Assembly (NCBI GenBank): GCA_026394935.1
Contig: JAPLZR010000034.1
Span: 1-10,422, forward strand
Direction: 5' to 3'
Length of the DNA stretch: 10,422 nucleotides
From: Candidatus Woesearchaeota archaeon
GTDB taxonomy: Archaea > Nanobdellota > Nanobdellia > Woesearchaeales > ARS49
The notes under the pieces were generated by a model. It saw nothing but the letters and a program-made list of their open reading frames with translations, searched no databases and was not told the origin of the DNA. Positions 1 to 7,364 of the stretch are shown here, one piece after another. The position numbers and the translations under genes were made by a program. How positions within the stretch are numbered: position 1 is the first letter of the stretch; the number at the start of each line of letters is the position of its first letter.

Positions 1-1473
1 AAACTCAGACTGTCGATGGAAGAACTGGGAGGAGCATACATCAAACTCGGACAACTCCTAAGCATCAGACCAGACCTAATACCACAGGAATACTGCGATG
101 AATTCGCTAAACTGCTTGACGAAGTGCCTCCGGAAGAATTAAGCACAGTGGAACAGGCAATCACGCAGGAATTCGGAAAAACACCATTCAGCCACATCGA
201 CGCAAAACCATTAGGCAGCGCAAGCGTAGCACAAGTACACAAAGCAAGACTAAAAACAGGACAAGCAGCAGCAGTAAAAGTACAAAGACCAAACGTATCC
301 AAAACATTCTCAGCAGACATAGACATCATACGATACCTGGCACAAAAACTGCAGAAACACCTGCACAACAATATCAACATACCGCTGATTATTGACGAGT
401 TTGAAAATTACACAAAAAAAGAACTAGACTTCACAATAGAAGCAAGCCACATAGACGAAATACAAAAAACACAATCGCGCTCAGTCGTCATACCAAAAGT
501 ATACTGGGCATACACAACAGAAAAAGTAATGACAATGGAATACCTTGACGGAACAAAACTTTCTGAGCTGAACAAAAAAGACAAGCCACACGTCGCAAAA
601 CTATTAATTGACGCATTCCTCGACCAAATATTCAAAAACGGAACATTCCACGCAGACCTCCACCCAGGAAACATACTATTAATGAAAAACGGAAAAATAG
701 GACTCCTGGACTTCGGCATAGTAGGACACCTCGAGAAAAAAACACGCGAATTAGGACTGAAACTATACCTTGCAATAATTGAAAGAGACTCACAAAAAAT
801 TTCAGAAGTCCTGCTATCCTACGGAACACCATCAAGCAAAACAAACGTAAAAGAATTCGTAAACGCAGTCCAGGAATTAGTGACAAAATGGTGGGATAGC
901 AGTCCAGAACAAAGAAAAGTAACACACCTGATGCACCAATTGTTTGTACTATGCTTCAATTACAACATACAAATGCCAAAAGACACAGTGCTATTAGGCA
1001 AAGGAATGATGACTGCAGAATCAACAGCAAAACAACTCGATCCCAAGTTCAACTTTGCAGAGTATTCACAGCCGAAAATTGCACAACTCCTAAAACAAAC
1101 ACCAGGAAAACTTCTTGAAAGATTCACAGAACGCTCAAAATCATTCGCAGAAGCAATAGCGGAAATACCAGGGAAAACAGTAGACGCGCTTGATGCGATA
1201 AAACAAGGAAGAGTGGACTTCCACCTAGATGACACAAAATTCAGGCACTTAGGCAAAGACATCAACCTCTCAAGCAACAGGCTAAGCTATTCAATGATAG
1301 CAGCAGCGCTGATAATGGCAGGAGCATTACTGACTGGATTCGGACCAAAACTGGAAACATACAGCATAATCAGTTTATTATGCCTGGCAATAGCAGGCAT
1401 ATTCATCCTGGCATTGTTCATATCAATCACAAGAGAAGGCAAACCAAAATACGATAATCACGAGAGGTGGTAA
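1..1473 (+). CDS. UbiB/ABC1 (AarF) family atypical kinase, 5'-truncated by window edge
   Basis: The reading frame is open from base 1 through the ATG at 16 and stops at 1471-1473. The first visible residues are KLRLS, so the true start lies upstream and 490 residues are visible. Numbering from the internal Met at base 16, the family hallmarks appear in order. KLGQ is at 10-13. An Ala-rich-loop equivalent, GSASVAQVH, is at 67-75. The nucleotide-binding Lys is in AAVKVQRP at 85-92. ELDFTIEA is at 136-143, the catalytic-loop HADLHPGN at 212-219, and DFG at 232-234. Two hydrophobic C-terminal segments (about 425-445 and 450-472) would anchor the protein in the membrane, as in UbiB/ADCK proteins. 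Known members bind ATP and support quinone biosynthesis or lipid homeostasis. The substrate here is unknown, and no quinone genes are in view. The gene is followed 1 bp later by a small basic phasin-like gene, so the two are probably co-transcribed. Confidence 0.93.
   Translation, partial: KLRLSMEELGGAYIKLGQLLSIRPDLIPQEYCDEFAKLLDEVPPEELSTVEQAITQEFGKTPFSHIDAKPLGSASVAQVHKARLKTGQAAAVKVQRPNVSKTFSADIDIIRYLAQKLQKHLHNNINIPLIIDEFENYTKKELDFTIEASHIDEIQKTQSRSVVIPKVYWAYTTEKVMTMEYLDGTKLSELNKKDKPHVAKLLIDAFLDQIFKNGTFHADLHPGNILLMKNGKIGLLDFGIVGHLEKKTRELGLKLYLAIIERDSQKISEVLLSYGTPSSKTNVKEFVNAVQELVTKWWDSSPEQRKVTHLMHQLFVLCFNYNIQMPKDTVLLGKGMMTAESTAKQLDPKFNFAEYSQPKIAQLLKQTPGKLLERFTERSKSFAEAIAEIPGKTVDALDAIKQGRVDFHLDDTKFRHLGKDINLSSNRLSYSMIAAALIMAGALLTGFGPKLETYSIISLLCLAIAGIFILALFISITREGKPKYDNHERW
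1464..1470 (+). promoter_or_regulatory. Shine-Dalgarno of the small basic protein gene
   Basis: GAGGTGG sits 4 nt before the ATG at 1475 and matches the archaeal anti-Shine-Dalgarno core. It lies inside the last codons of the upstream kinase gene. This supports independent initiation on a polycistronic mRNA and fixes the start at 1475. Confidence 0.75.
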
Positions 1474-1474
1474 C

Positions 1475-1750
1475 ATGGCAAAAAGAATAAGAAAAATGGC
1501 AAGAATGGGACTAAACATCGCAGCAAAAACCAAACAAAAAATTGAAAAAGAGCTCAAAATGCTGATAAAAGCAGGAGTGATGAACAAGCCAGAAGCAAAA
1601 AAACTGCTAAAAGCATTTGTGGCAGAAATAAAAGCAGAAAAAGAAAGAATAAAGACTTTTGCAAAAAAAGAAATCAAACGAGAATTCAAAAGAGCGCGCA
1701 AACACGCAAAACCCTTAATCAAAAAAACAATAAAACGATACAAGCGGTAA
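1475..1750 (+). CDS. small highly basic phasin-like protein
   Basis: This gene encodes 91 residues, of which 34 are Lys or Arg, with no membrane segment and no Cys. It is predicted to be almost entirely helical. The stretch ELKMLIKAGVMNKPEAKKLL at about 26-45, followed by a Lys/Glu-rich helix, resembles the PHA-synthesis-regulator/phasin-like family. In that family a 'long helix, x-G-x-(T/N)-x-x-E, long helix' pattern is typical. From memory, such small proteins often lie beside UbiB/ABC1 kinase genes in bacteria, and this one starts 1 bp after that kinase, behind a good Shine-Dalgarno. A role as a partner or regulator of the kinase, or in coating lipid or polymer surfaces, is inference. The strong positive charge, especially in residues 60-91, would also allow nucleic-acid or membrane-surface binding. 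The family assignment is tentative, but the gene itself is well supported by its ribosome binding site, spacing and codon use. Confidence 0.75.
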   Translation: MAKRIRKMARMGLNIAAKTKQKIEKELKMLIKAGVMNKPEAKKLLKAFVAEIKAEKERIKTFAKKEIKREFKRARKHAKPLIKKTIKRYKR

Positions 1751-1751
1751 G

Positions 1752-1759
1752 TATTTAAA
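1752..1759 (+). promoter_or_regulatory. TATA box, leaderless promoter of the AAA+ gene
   Basis: TATTTAAA begins 33 nt (its TTTAAA part 31 nt) before the ATG at 1785. With the usual archaeal distance of about 25 nt from TATA centre to start site, transcription would begin at or a few bases before the ATG. No Shine-Dalgarno is present between them, so a leaderless mRNA is likely. Confidence 0.65.
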
Positions 1760-1784
1760 GCAACATTTCCTAAGAGCAAAGGCT

Positions 1785-2798
1785 ATGAGTGAACATTTCC
1801 AAAAGGTATTCCTGCAAACAGATCCATTTACAGATATTCTCGGACAGGAAAGAACAAAACGACAGCTGAAAAGCGCTTTACTGATGGACAGACACCTGAT
1901 AATACTCGGACCGCCAGGCATAGGCAAGACAACACTGGCGAAAAACGTGGCAAAACTATTGCCAACACTAACACTAAACGAATGCCAATACCACTGCGAC
2001 CCAAAACAACCACTATGCCCAGAATGCCAGACAAAAAAGATTAAAACAAAAAAAGTAGCAGGAGAAGAAAGATTTGTAAGAGTACAAGGAAGCCCAGATC
2101 TGACAGTTGAAGATTTGCTGGGAGACATAGACCCTGTAAAAGCACTCCAATTCGGACCAACAAGCCTGCAAGCATTCACGCCAGGCAAAATATTCAAGGC
2201 GAATTACGGAATACTATTCTTTGACGAAGTAAACAGGTGCCCTGAAAAACTACAGAATTCGTTATTGCAGGTACTTGAAGAAGGAAAAGCAACACTCGGA
2301 GCATACACTGTAGAGCTTCCAGCAAATTTCATTTTTATTGGCACAATGAACCCGGAAGAAACTGCTGCCACTGAGAAGCTATCAGACGTCTTCATGGACA
2401 GATTCGACATCGTACACATGGGATACCCGGAAAGCCTGGACATAGAAAAAAGAATAGTACTGGACAAAGGACAAAAAATCCTGGCATTCGATGATGACTT
2501 ACTATCACTCGCAATACTCTTTGTAAGAACAATAAGAGAACACAAAAACATACTCAAAAAACCAAGCGTAAGAGCATCAATAGGCATATACGAACGAGCA
2601 CAGGCAAACGCATTCCTATCAAAAAGAAAAACAGTAACAATAGAAGACATAACAGAAGCGATAGTATCAGTACTAGCGCACAGAATAGAACTAAAACCAA
2701 GCATCAAATATCTGCAAACAAACGAAGAGTTCATAAAAGAACAATTTGATGCATTCTCGAGCCAGCACCCCGAGTTATCCGGTGGTGGTGGTCTTTGA
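1785..2798 (+). CDS. AAA+ ATPase of the magnesium-chelatase ChlI/MoxR type with a four-Cys insert
   Basis: The product is 337 residues. Walker A is GPPGIGKT at 42-49, Walker B is ILFFDEVNR at 143-151, sensor 1 is GTMNPEE at 186-192, and DVFMDRFD at 201-208 carries the arginine-finger-type Arg. This order, and the sequence around each motif, fits the ChlI/BchI subgroup of AAA+ proteins, which form hexameric rings and work with a VWA-domain partner. Between Walker A and B is a Cys cluster (C67, C71, C78, C81) that probably binds zinc. I recall similar inserts in archaeal ChlI-like proteins. No magnesium-chelatase catalytic subunit or other tetrapyrrole gene is visible, so a chaperone or remodelling role with the downstream VWA protein is more likely than chlorophyll synthesis. 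The protein ends in a Gly4-Leu tail encoded by (GGT)4, which overlaps the start of the VWA gene. It probably uses a leaderless promoter. Confidence 0.92.
   Translation: MSEHFQKVFLQTDPFTDILGQERTKRQLKSALLMDRHLIILGPPGIGKTTLAKNVAKLLPTLTLNECQYHCDPKQPLCPECQTKKIKTKKVAGEERFVRVQGSPDLTVEDLLGDIDPVKALQFGPTSLQAFTPGKIFKANYGILFFDEVNRCPEKLQNSLLQVLEEGKATLGAYTVELPANFIFIGTMNPEETAATEKLSDVFMDRFDIVHMGYPESLDIEKRIVLDKGQKILAFDDDLLSLAILFVRTIREHKNILKKPSVRASIGIYERAQANAFLSKRKTVTIEDITEAIVSVLAHRIELKPSIKYLQTNEEFIKEQFDAFSSQHPELSGGGGL
2781..2792 (+). repeat. (GGT)4 run at the AAA+/VWA junction
   Basis: Four perfect GGT triplets encode Gly333-Gly336 of the AAA+ protein. Shifted by one base, they supply three consecutive GTG codons (2782, 2785, 2788) that are candidate starts of the VWA gene. 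The run could also act as a weak GG-rich ribosome-binding element for the second gene. Confidence 0.8.
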
Positions 2799-3933
2799 CA
2801 TCGAACAAGAAATAAAAGACATTTCTGAAGGCGAAAGTTCGCAGGGCAAGCTGCACAAACAATACGCAGAAGATAAACTGATGAACTCAGTACTAGCTTC
2901 TGACAAAACAACAATAGAACACGCAGAACTAATACACGAAGCAGGAAACAGAAGCATAGGAGCATTCACGCCAAGCCTGCTTTTCACGCAAATGGTCCAG
3001 AATTTTTCTATCACAAAACAGCTACTTGGAGAAAAACTGATAAGATTATTGACCGGGTACGACCCTAATTATATTGAAAAGAATTTGAAAATACCAGAAT
3101 TCAGAAAAGAACTCCAGAAAGCGCTGTACCAAAATGTTGAGAAACTCAAAGAAGACAAACTGCTAGACAACGAAGGCATGATAACAGAAAAAGGAACAGA
3201 ACTCGGCGCCATGGTCCTGATAAAAGAACTTGACAATTTCATCACAAAAGACAAAATCGGCGAGAAAGTAAACAAGAAAACCTCGCATTACGGAGAGAAA
3301 ACAGACACGAGAAAATACAGACAAGGAGACAGATACAAGGATTTGAACCTGAAAAGGTCAATCCACATGGCAATAAAAAGACAGCACAACAAATTGATGG
3401 GCGATGATTTGATGACATCACAACGCGAAGGCAGAGGAAAAGTCTCCATAATATTCGCTTTAGACTCATCAGCAAGCATGAAAGGCCGGAAGTTAGATAC
3501 CTGCAAGAGAGCAGGAATAGTACTCGCTTACAACGCAATACAAGACAAAGACGACGTAGGAGTAGTAGTATTCGGCAGCGAGATAAAATCAGCACTGCCG
3601 CCAACAAGAGACTTCCCAGCAATACTAAACGCAGTAGCACACATCAAAGCATGCAGGCAAACAGACTTTGCAGCAATGATAGCAAAAAGCGTAGAACTAT
3701 TTCCAGCAACAGGCGAAACCAAACACCTGATAATACTCACAGACGCACTGCCGACGGTTGGGTTGGAACCTGAGAAGGAAACACTGCAAGCAGTAAGCGT
3801 TGCCAGAAGCGCAGGAATAACAGTTTCATTGATAGGAGTACAGTTAGACGAAGCAGGAGCAAAACTCGCAAAACAAATAACTTTGGATCAGGTAGGGCAT
3901 ATTGTTCTGGAAGACTATTACGCAGTGAGATAA
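2788..3933 (+). CDS. VWA-domain protein, partner of the ChlI-like ATPase
   Basis: This is a ChlD-like protein lacking its own AAA+ domain. The frame is open from an ATG at 2746, but that extension only re-reads the 3' end of the AAA+ gene in another frame and gives an implausible N-terminus. I prefer a GTG within the (GGT)4 run, drawn at 2788 (2782 or 2785 are equally possible), which yields VVFDIEQEIKDI. The next Met is at 2881 and would cut off conserved-looking sequence. From 2788 the product has 381 residues, with a helical N-terminal region of about 220 residues and a VWA domain at the end. The MIDAS metal site is intact: DSSAS at 226-230, Thr292 in RQTD, and Asp319 in LTDALPT. Such domains bind a divalent metal and a protein ligand. 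With the ATPase it should form a ring-type remodelling machine whose target is not known. The overlap of 11 bp or slightly more implies translational coupling. Confidence 0.88.
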   Translation: MVFDIEQEIKDISEGESSQGKLHKQYAEDKLMNSVLASDKTTIEHAELIHEAGNRSIGAFTPSLLFTQMVQNFSITKQLLGEKLIRLLTGYDPNYIEKNLKIPEFRKELQKALYQNVEKLKEDKLLDNEGMITEKGTELGAMVLIKELDNFITKDKIGEKVNKKTSHYGEKTDTRKYRQGDRYKDLNLKRSIHMAIKRQHNKLMGDDLMTSQREGRGKVSIIFALDSSASMKGRKLDTCKRAGIVLAYNAIQDKDDVGVVVFGSEIKSALPPTRDFPAILNAVAHIKACRQTDFAAMIAKSVELFPATGETKHLIILTDALPTVGLEPEKETLQAVSVARSAGITVSLIGVQLDEAGAKLAKQITLDQVGHIVLEDYYAVR

Positions 3934-3956
3934 TCACTCCCACGTCATAACTATCC

Positions 3957-3965
3957 TTTTTAAAG
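3957..3965 (+). promoter_or_regulatory. TATA box, leaderless promoter of the SpoIIM-family gene
   Basis: TTTTTAAAG lies in the 53-bp gap after the VWA gene, and its TTTAAA begins 28 nt before the ATG at 3987. The spacing matches the other first-gene promoters here. The T5 run could also help terminate the upstream operon. No Shine-Dalgarno is seen before the ATG. Confidence 0.6.
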
Positions 3966-3986
3966 CAGCAAACGAAAGACAGCAAT

Positions 3987-4832
3987 ATGGTCCTTGAAGA
4001 GCTCTACAGCGCACAATTCCTACACGAACACCCAGGATACGGATTTCTACTAGGCGTAGGATACACAATACTAGGACTGTTCATAGCAATAATGATGTTT
4101 CCAAGAGACCCAGCGCTCATAGCACTAGGCATAACCTGCCTGTTCCTGATGCCCTCGCTGTCAAAACTGACAAACAGCGAAGAAATAACACAACAGAAAA
4201 AACCAACAGTCAAACAATTCTTCACAGATGTAATACCACACGCAAAAGTATACGCCTCAATCTTCTTCGGCATATTCTTCACATTCGCATTCTTCTCAAT
4301 AATGCTGCCATCACTCGCAGCAGGACACCTGTTTCAAGTACAGCTGGCAGTAGCCACAGGACAAGCATCAAACTTCAGCTTCCCACTATTCTGGGAACTA
4401 TTCACCTGGAACCTCCAAGTACTGGGAATGAGCTTCTTACTGTCATTAATAGCAGGCAACGGAGGAATAATCTTCGTAGCCTGGAACGCAAGCGTATGGG
4501 GAACAGTATTCGGAAACCTCGCAAAAACAGCAGCACTCCAATCAACACTAAACCCAGTCATCCTTTTCGTGCTGATAATCATCAGCGTATTCCCGCACAC
4601 ATTCATGGAAGGACTAAGCTACATGCTATCAGCAATCTCAGGAAGCTCACTCTCTGACGGAATAGTAAAACAAAAAATGTTCTCAAAACAAATGACGACC
4701 ATACTCAAGTACAACCTACTACTCCTATTAGCAGCCATATGCGTGCTGGCAATAGGAATGATGATAGAAACATACGTACTAGGCAACTTTGACACGTACA
4801 GAAAGATAATAGAAATAGCATTCCCCAGATAA
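3987..4832 (+). CDS. SpoIIM/DUF95-family integral membrane protein
   Basis: The protein has 281 residues and about six membrane segments, at roughly 19-37, 42-57, 88-108, 142-166, 187-206 and 243-263. The conserved signature of the family is visible as AWNASVWG at 165-172, after a glycine-rich turn (AGNGG at 156-160). A loop, PHTFMEGLSYMLSAISG (203-219), corresponds to the usual 'pHG.pEi.ay..ag..G' segment. The family is named for the sporulation protein SpoIIM, which in Bacillus works with peptidoglycan-degrading partners. In non-sporulating organisms, archaea included, its role is unknown. In many bacteria SpoIIM-like genes sit beside MoxR ATPase and DUF58 (VWA) genes. The AAA+ and VWA genes just upstream reproduce that set, although this gene has its own TATA box. 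The start at 3987 is supported by the promoter spacing. Confidence 0.85.
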   Translation: MVLEELYSAQFLHEHPGYGFLLGVGYTILGLFIAIMMFPRDPALIALGITCLFLMPSLSKLTNSEEITQQKKPTVKQFFTDVIPHAKVYASIFFGIFFTFAFFSIMLPSLAAGHLFQVQLAVATGQASNFSFPLFWELFTWNLQVLGMSFLLSLIAGNGGIIFVAWNASVWGTVFGNLAKTAALQSTLNPVILFVLIIISVFPHTFMEGLSYMLSAISGSSLSDGIVKQKMFSKQMTTILKYNLLLLLAAICVLAIGMMIETYVLGNFDTYRKIIEIAFPR

Positions 4833-4835
4833 TAA

Positions 4836-4843
4836 TATAAATA
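4836..4843 (+). promoter_or_regulatory. TATA box, leaderless promoter of the phosphoesterase operon
   Basis: TATAAATA begins 29 nt before the ATG at 4865. The preceding gene ends TAA TAA (4830-4835), immediately before the box. The spacing places the transcription start at the ATG and argues against the alternative TTG start at 4856. Confidence 0.7.
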
Positions 4844-4864
4844 CAAACAAAGTTCTTGACTAAC

Positions 4865-5473
4865 ATGAAAGTACTCGCATTCGCAGACCTGCACGCAAAC
4901 ATAATTGCTTACGAGAAAATCAAGAAAAAAATCAAAAAAGAAAAACCAGACATCATATTCTGCCTTGGAGACCTTTCATTCTTCGAACAATACCTGGAAG
5001 CAGTACTGCGAAGGCTAAACGAGCTGAAAATACCAGTATTCATCATCCACGGCAACCACGAAACAGGACCAGTCCTGAAAAAACTCTGCCAAAGACATCC
5101 ATACCTCATTTTTGCGCACAACAAAGTAACATCAATAGGACCATACACGATAATATCACACGGCGGAGGCGGGTTCTACACGCGAGGCAAATCAGGAAGA
5201 GACAAAGACTTTGACAGACTGATTAAAAATAACAAGAAAAAACTCAAAGGCAAACTAATATTACTAACACACGCACCGCCAAGAAACACAAAACTCGACT
5301 ACATCAACTGGGCAGGACACGTAGGCTGTGAAAGCTACGCAGAATTCATCAGAAAATACAAGCCGGTACTTGCTTTATCAGGACACCTGCACGAAAACTT
5401 CAGAGTCAAACAGAAAAAAGGCAAAACACTAATCTGCAATCCAGGACCAGAAGGAATGGTATTCAACATATGA
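4865..5473 (+). CDS. calcineurin-like metallophosphoesterase
   Basis: The product has 202 residues from the ATG at 4865 (MKVLAFADLHAN). A TTG three codons earlier is in frame, but promoter spacing favours the ATG. The metal-binding motifs of the family are complete and in order: DLH (D8, H10), GD at 35-36, GNHE at 63-66, THAPP starting at T135, and GHLH at 173-176. These residues coordinate two metal ions that hydrolyse phosphomono- or phosphodiester bonds. The compact size and motif pattern resemble the YfcE/MJ0936-type small phosphodiesterases or the UPF0046-like group. The natural substrate cannot be read from the sequence. No signal peptide is visible, so it should be cytosolic. Its stop overlaps the MFS transporter start by four bases (ATGA), so the two are coupled, but a shared substrate is speculation. 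Confidence 0.92.
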   Translation: MKVLAFADLHANIIAYEKIKKKIKKEKPDIIFCLGDLSFFEQYLEAVLRRLNELKIPVFIIHGNHETGPVLKKLCQRHPYLIFAHNKVTSIGPYTIISHGGGGFYTRGKSGRDKDFDRLIKNNKKKLKGKLILLTHAPPRNTKLDYINWAGHVGCESYAEFIRKYKPVLALSGHLHENFRVKQKKGKTLICNPGPEGMVFNI

Positions 5474-6765
5474 ACAAAAAAATACTTCTCACAAACGCAG
5501 GACTCTGGGCAGCATTTGACGGGCTAACATCAGCGTATCTCGTAGCATTTGCACTTGCACTCGGAGCATCAAACGTAATAGTAGGCCTCCTAGGCGCATT
5601 GCCATGGATGGCATACATAATAACACAAATACCAGGCTCAGAACTCGTACAACACTTTGCAAGAAAAAAAATCTACGTACTCTTCAGCCTCGGCAGACTA
5701 TTCTGGATACCAATACTCGCAGCACCATTCCTGTTCAAAGAACCAATACTGATGATAATCATATTCTACCTGCTCGTCAAGCTCTGCGAAAGCATAACAG
5801 ACCCAGCATACACTTCGATGCTTGCAGACCTGGTGCCTCCAACACACATGGGAGACTTCAGCAGCCAAAGATACAAGATAATATCGGCATGCGGAACAGT
5901 AACACTGGTCATAGGAGGACTCTGGCTAAAACAGTTCCCAAAAGACAGCCCAACCGGATTCGCACTAATGTTCGCATTCGGCGCACTACTGGCAGTGCTT
6001 GCAACAATAGCAATGACAAGACTGAAAGAACCAGCATACAAAGACCACGACCACCACTCAATCAAAGAATTCCTAACACTAGACGGACCAATGAAAAAGT
6101 TCGTGCTCTTCAGCACAATGTTCTACTTCGCATACATGCTGGCATCACCGTTCTTCGCAGTCTACATGCTAAAAAACCTGGAAATGAACTACTTCTTTTA
6201 CGGAATAGCATCAGCATTAGCAACACTTGCGCAAATAACCGCCTCCAGATACGTTGGCAGGCTAACAGACAAATACGGAGACAAACCAATAGCAATACTA
6301 GGACACATAGGAACAGCACTCGTGCCATTATTCTATTTAGCAGTCACAAAACAAAACATCTGGCTAATCATACCAGTACAAATCTATTCAGGACTAGTCT
6401 GGGCAACAGCAGACATCTCAAGATACAACCTATTGCTATGCATATCTGACTCGCGCAAAAAAGCAATGCAGATAGCAGAATACAACCTCTACACAAGCAT
6501 ACCAATGGTAATAGCGCCGCTTATAGGAGGATACCTGACAGAACACGCAAGCTGGATATTAGTAGGAATACCATTTGTTTTTGCACTAAGCGGAATACTA
6601 AGATTTTTGACTGCACTCTTATTATTCAGAATACCAGAACCCAGAGCAAAACACGAATACCCGCTGATTTATGTTTTCAAAGAAGCAATGCACTTCCACC
6701 CAAACAAAGGAATACAGTACGGAATACATATAGTTAAAAGAGTGGCACAAGGACTGGTGAAATAA
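5470..6765 (+). CDS. major facilitator superfamily (MFS) transporter
   Basis: The protein has 431 residues and a hydropathy pattern of about twelve membrane helices in two halves. The halves are separated by a charged central loop (about 184-207, with KDHDHHSIKE at 191-200). The loop between helices 8 and 9 carries a recognisable motif A, VGRLTDKYGD at 262-271. The matching N-terminal position, ELVQHFARKK (58-67), is degenerate. Helix 4/5 contains ESITDPAYTSMLADLVP at 107-123, a sequence type common in MFS exporters of small molecules. The tail is basic and about 40 residues long (391-431). Neither substrate nor direction of transport can be assigned. The ATG overlaps the phosphoesterase stop (ATGA) and the stop overlaps the next start (TAATG), so three genes form one tightly coupled operon. 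Confidence 0.9.
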   Translation: MNKKILLTNAGLWAAFDGLTSAYLVAFALALGASNVIVGLLGALPWMAYIITQIPGSELVQHFARKKIYVLFSLGRLFWIPILAAPFLFKEPILMIIIFYLLVKLCESITDPAYTSMLADLVPPTHMGDFSSQRYKIISACGTVTLVIGGLWLKQFPKDSPTGFALMFAFGALLAVLATIAMTRLKEPAYKDHDHHSIKEFLTLDGPMKKFVLFSTMFYFAYMLASPFFAVYMLKNLEMNYFFYGIASALATLAQITASRYVGRLTDKYGDKPIAILGHIGTALVPLFYLAVTKQNIWLIIPVQIYSGLVWATADISRYNLLLCISDSRKKAMQIAEYNLYTSIPMVIAPLIGGYLTEHASWILVGIPFVFALSGILRFLTALLLFRIPEPRAKHEYPLIYVFKEAMHFHPNKGIQYGIHIVKRVAQGLVK

Positions 6766-7247
6766 TGGACATCCACACAACACTTGCAAAACTGACAAGA
6801 CACCCAATATTCAAAGAATGGCACGAGAAGAACAAAGAATATTATCTGGCACACGCGTTCGTAATGCTCGACGAAGCAAACAAAAACTGCGTGCAGGTCG
6901 GCTTTTACAATCCAGAAAAAGAAAGAATGGTGACGTTCTTTGTATCTGACGATGTGCAAAAAACAGACGAGCAGGAAGTGCTAAGGTCAGAAGGAACAAT
7001 ACAGCCATTAAGACCAGAAGAAGTCAAGCTGACAATAGAAGAAGCACTGCAGATTGCTGAGAAGTGCTTCAAAGAATACAAAGAAATTGCGATAAAGCAT
7101 TTCTTCATCATACAAAACACAGAAGGACACACAATGTTCAACATTACCTATTTCACACAGAGTTTAAAGACGGTAAACATCAAGATAGACGCTAATTCCG
7201 GAAAAATAATCAAGCACTCAGTACAAAACCTAGCGCAGTTCTCGTAA
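6765..7247 (+). CDS. conserved uncharacterised protein with a PepSY-like C-terminal domain
   Basis: This gene encodes 160 residues with no membrane segment or signal peptide. The N-terminal part (about 1-75) begins with a helix, HPIFKEWHEKNKEYYLAHAF (13-32), and continues with strands such as CVQVGFYNPEKERMVTFFV. The C-terminal part (about 83-150) has the PepSY-like layout of one helix followed by strands. LTIEEALQIAEKCFKEY is the helix, FNITYFTQSLKTVNIKIDA holds the strands, and NSGKIIKH forms the final turn and strand. I recall similar small proteins in Woesearchaeota and related genomes, but none has a known function. PepSY domains elsewhere are linked to protease inhibition or ligand sensing, often outside the cell, while this protein appears cytosolic. 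The start is fixed by the 1-nt overlap with the transporter stop (TAATG). It is probably the last gene of its operon. Confidence 0.82.
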   Translation: MDIHTTLAKLTRHPIFKEWHEKNKEYYLAHAFVMLDEANKNCVQVGFYNPEKERMVTFFVSDDVQKTDEQEVLRSEGTIQPLRPEEVKLTIEEALQIAEKCFKEYKEIAIKHFFIIQNTEGHTMFNITYFTQSLKTVNIKIDANSGKIIKHSVQNLAQFS

Positions 7248-7294
7248 TGTCACCACTCTGAATAGTACAGTATCTATATTGTGGAATAACCATC

Positions 7295-7304
7295 TTTAAA
7301 TATA
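7295..7304 (+). promoter_or_regulatory. TATA box of the small leadered transcript
   Basis: TTTAAATATA is a strong archaeal TATA-like element. Using the 28-31 nt spacing seen at neighbouring genes, the transcript should start around 7322-7326. That gives a leader of about 40 nt before the ATG at 7365, unlike the leaderless genes around it. Confidence 0.6.
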
Positions 7305-7354
7305 CAAAAGTCAGAAAAAAATCGGACGACGAAAGAAATTTTTTACAAAAAAAA

Positions 7355-7360
7355 GAGGGG
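7355..7360 (+). promoter_or_regulatory. Shine-Dalgarno of the 33-codon ORF
   Basis: GAGGGG lies 4 nt before the ATG at 7365, and its GAGG core is 6 nt away. It supports translation of the small ORF. The same bases are complementary to CCTCT motifs downstream (7495, 7516 and 7536), so access to it may be controlled by folding. Confidence 0.6.
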
Positions 7361-7364
7361 TACT

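Noticed and set aside
2746..2787. ATG start at 2746 for the VWA gene.
   Set aside because: It would add 14 residues read from the end of the AAA+ gene in another frame, a 53-bp overlap, with no plausible ribosome site. A GTG in the GGT run fits the family N-terminus better.
2204..2965. A 253-codon minus-strand open frame across the AAA+/VWA junction, plus many similar minus-strand frames.
   Set aside because: They are rich in Ser, Cys, Leu and Phe, the expected mirror of A-rich coding on the + strand. They show no domains and lie opposite well-supported genes.
1785..3933. True magnesium/cobalt chelatase for tetrapyrrole synthesis.
   Set aside because: The motifs are chelatase-like, but no large catalytic subunit or tetrapyrrole gene is in the window, and such AAA+/VWA pairs are common in archaea without chlorophyll or cobalamin synthesis.
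4856..4864. TTG start at 4856 for the metallophosphoesterase.
   Set aside because: The TATA box at 4836 is only 20 nt from it, and the ATG at 4865 has the spacing seen at the other leaderless genes and directly precedes the conserved first strand.
5604..6449. A 281-codon open frame on the + strand, fully inside the MFS transporter gene.
   Set aside because: Its product is dominated by Asn, Thr and Arg with no recognisable domain. The transporter frame is clearly real, and A-rich, T-poor codon use lowers stop-codon frequency in the shifted frame.
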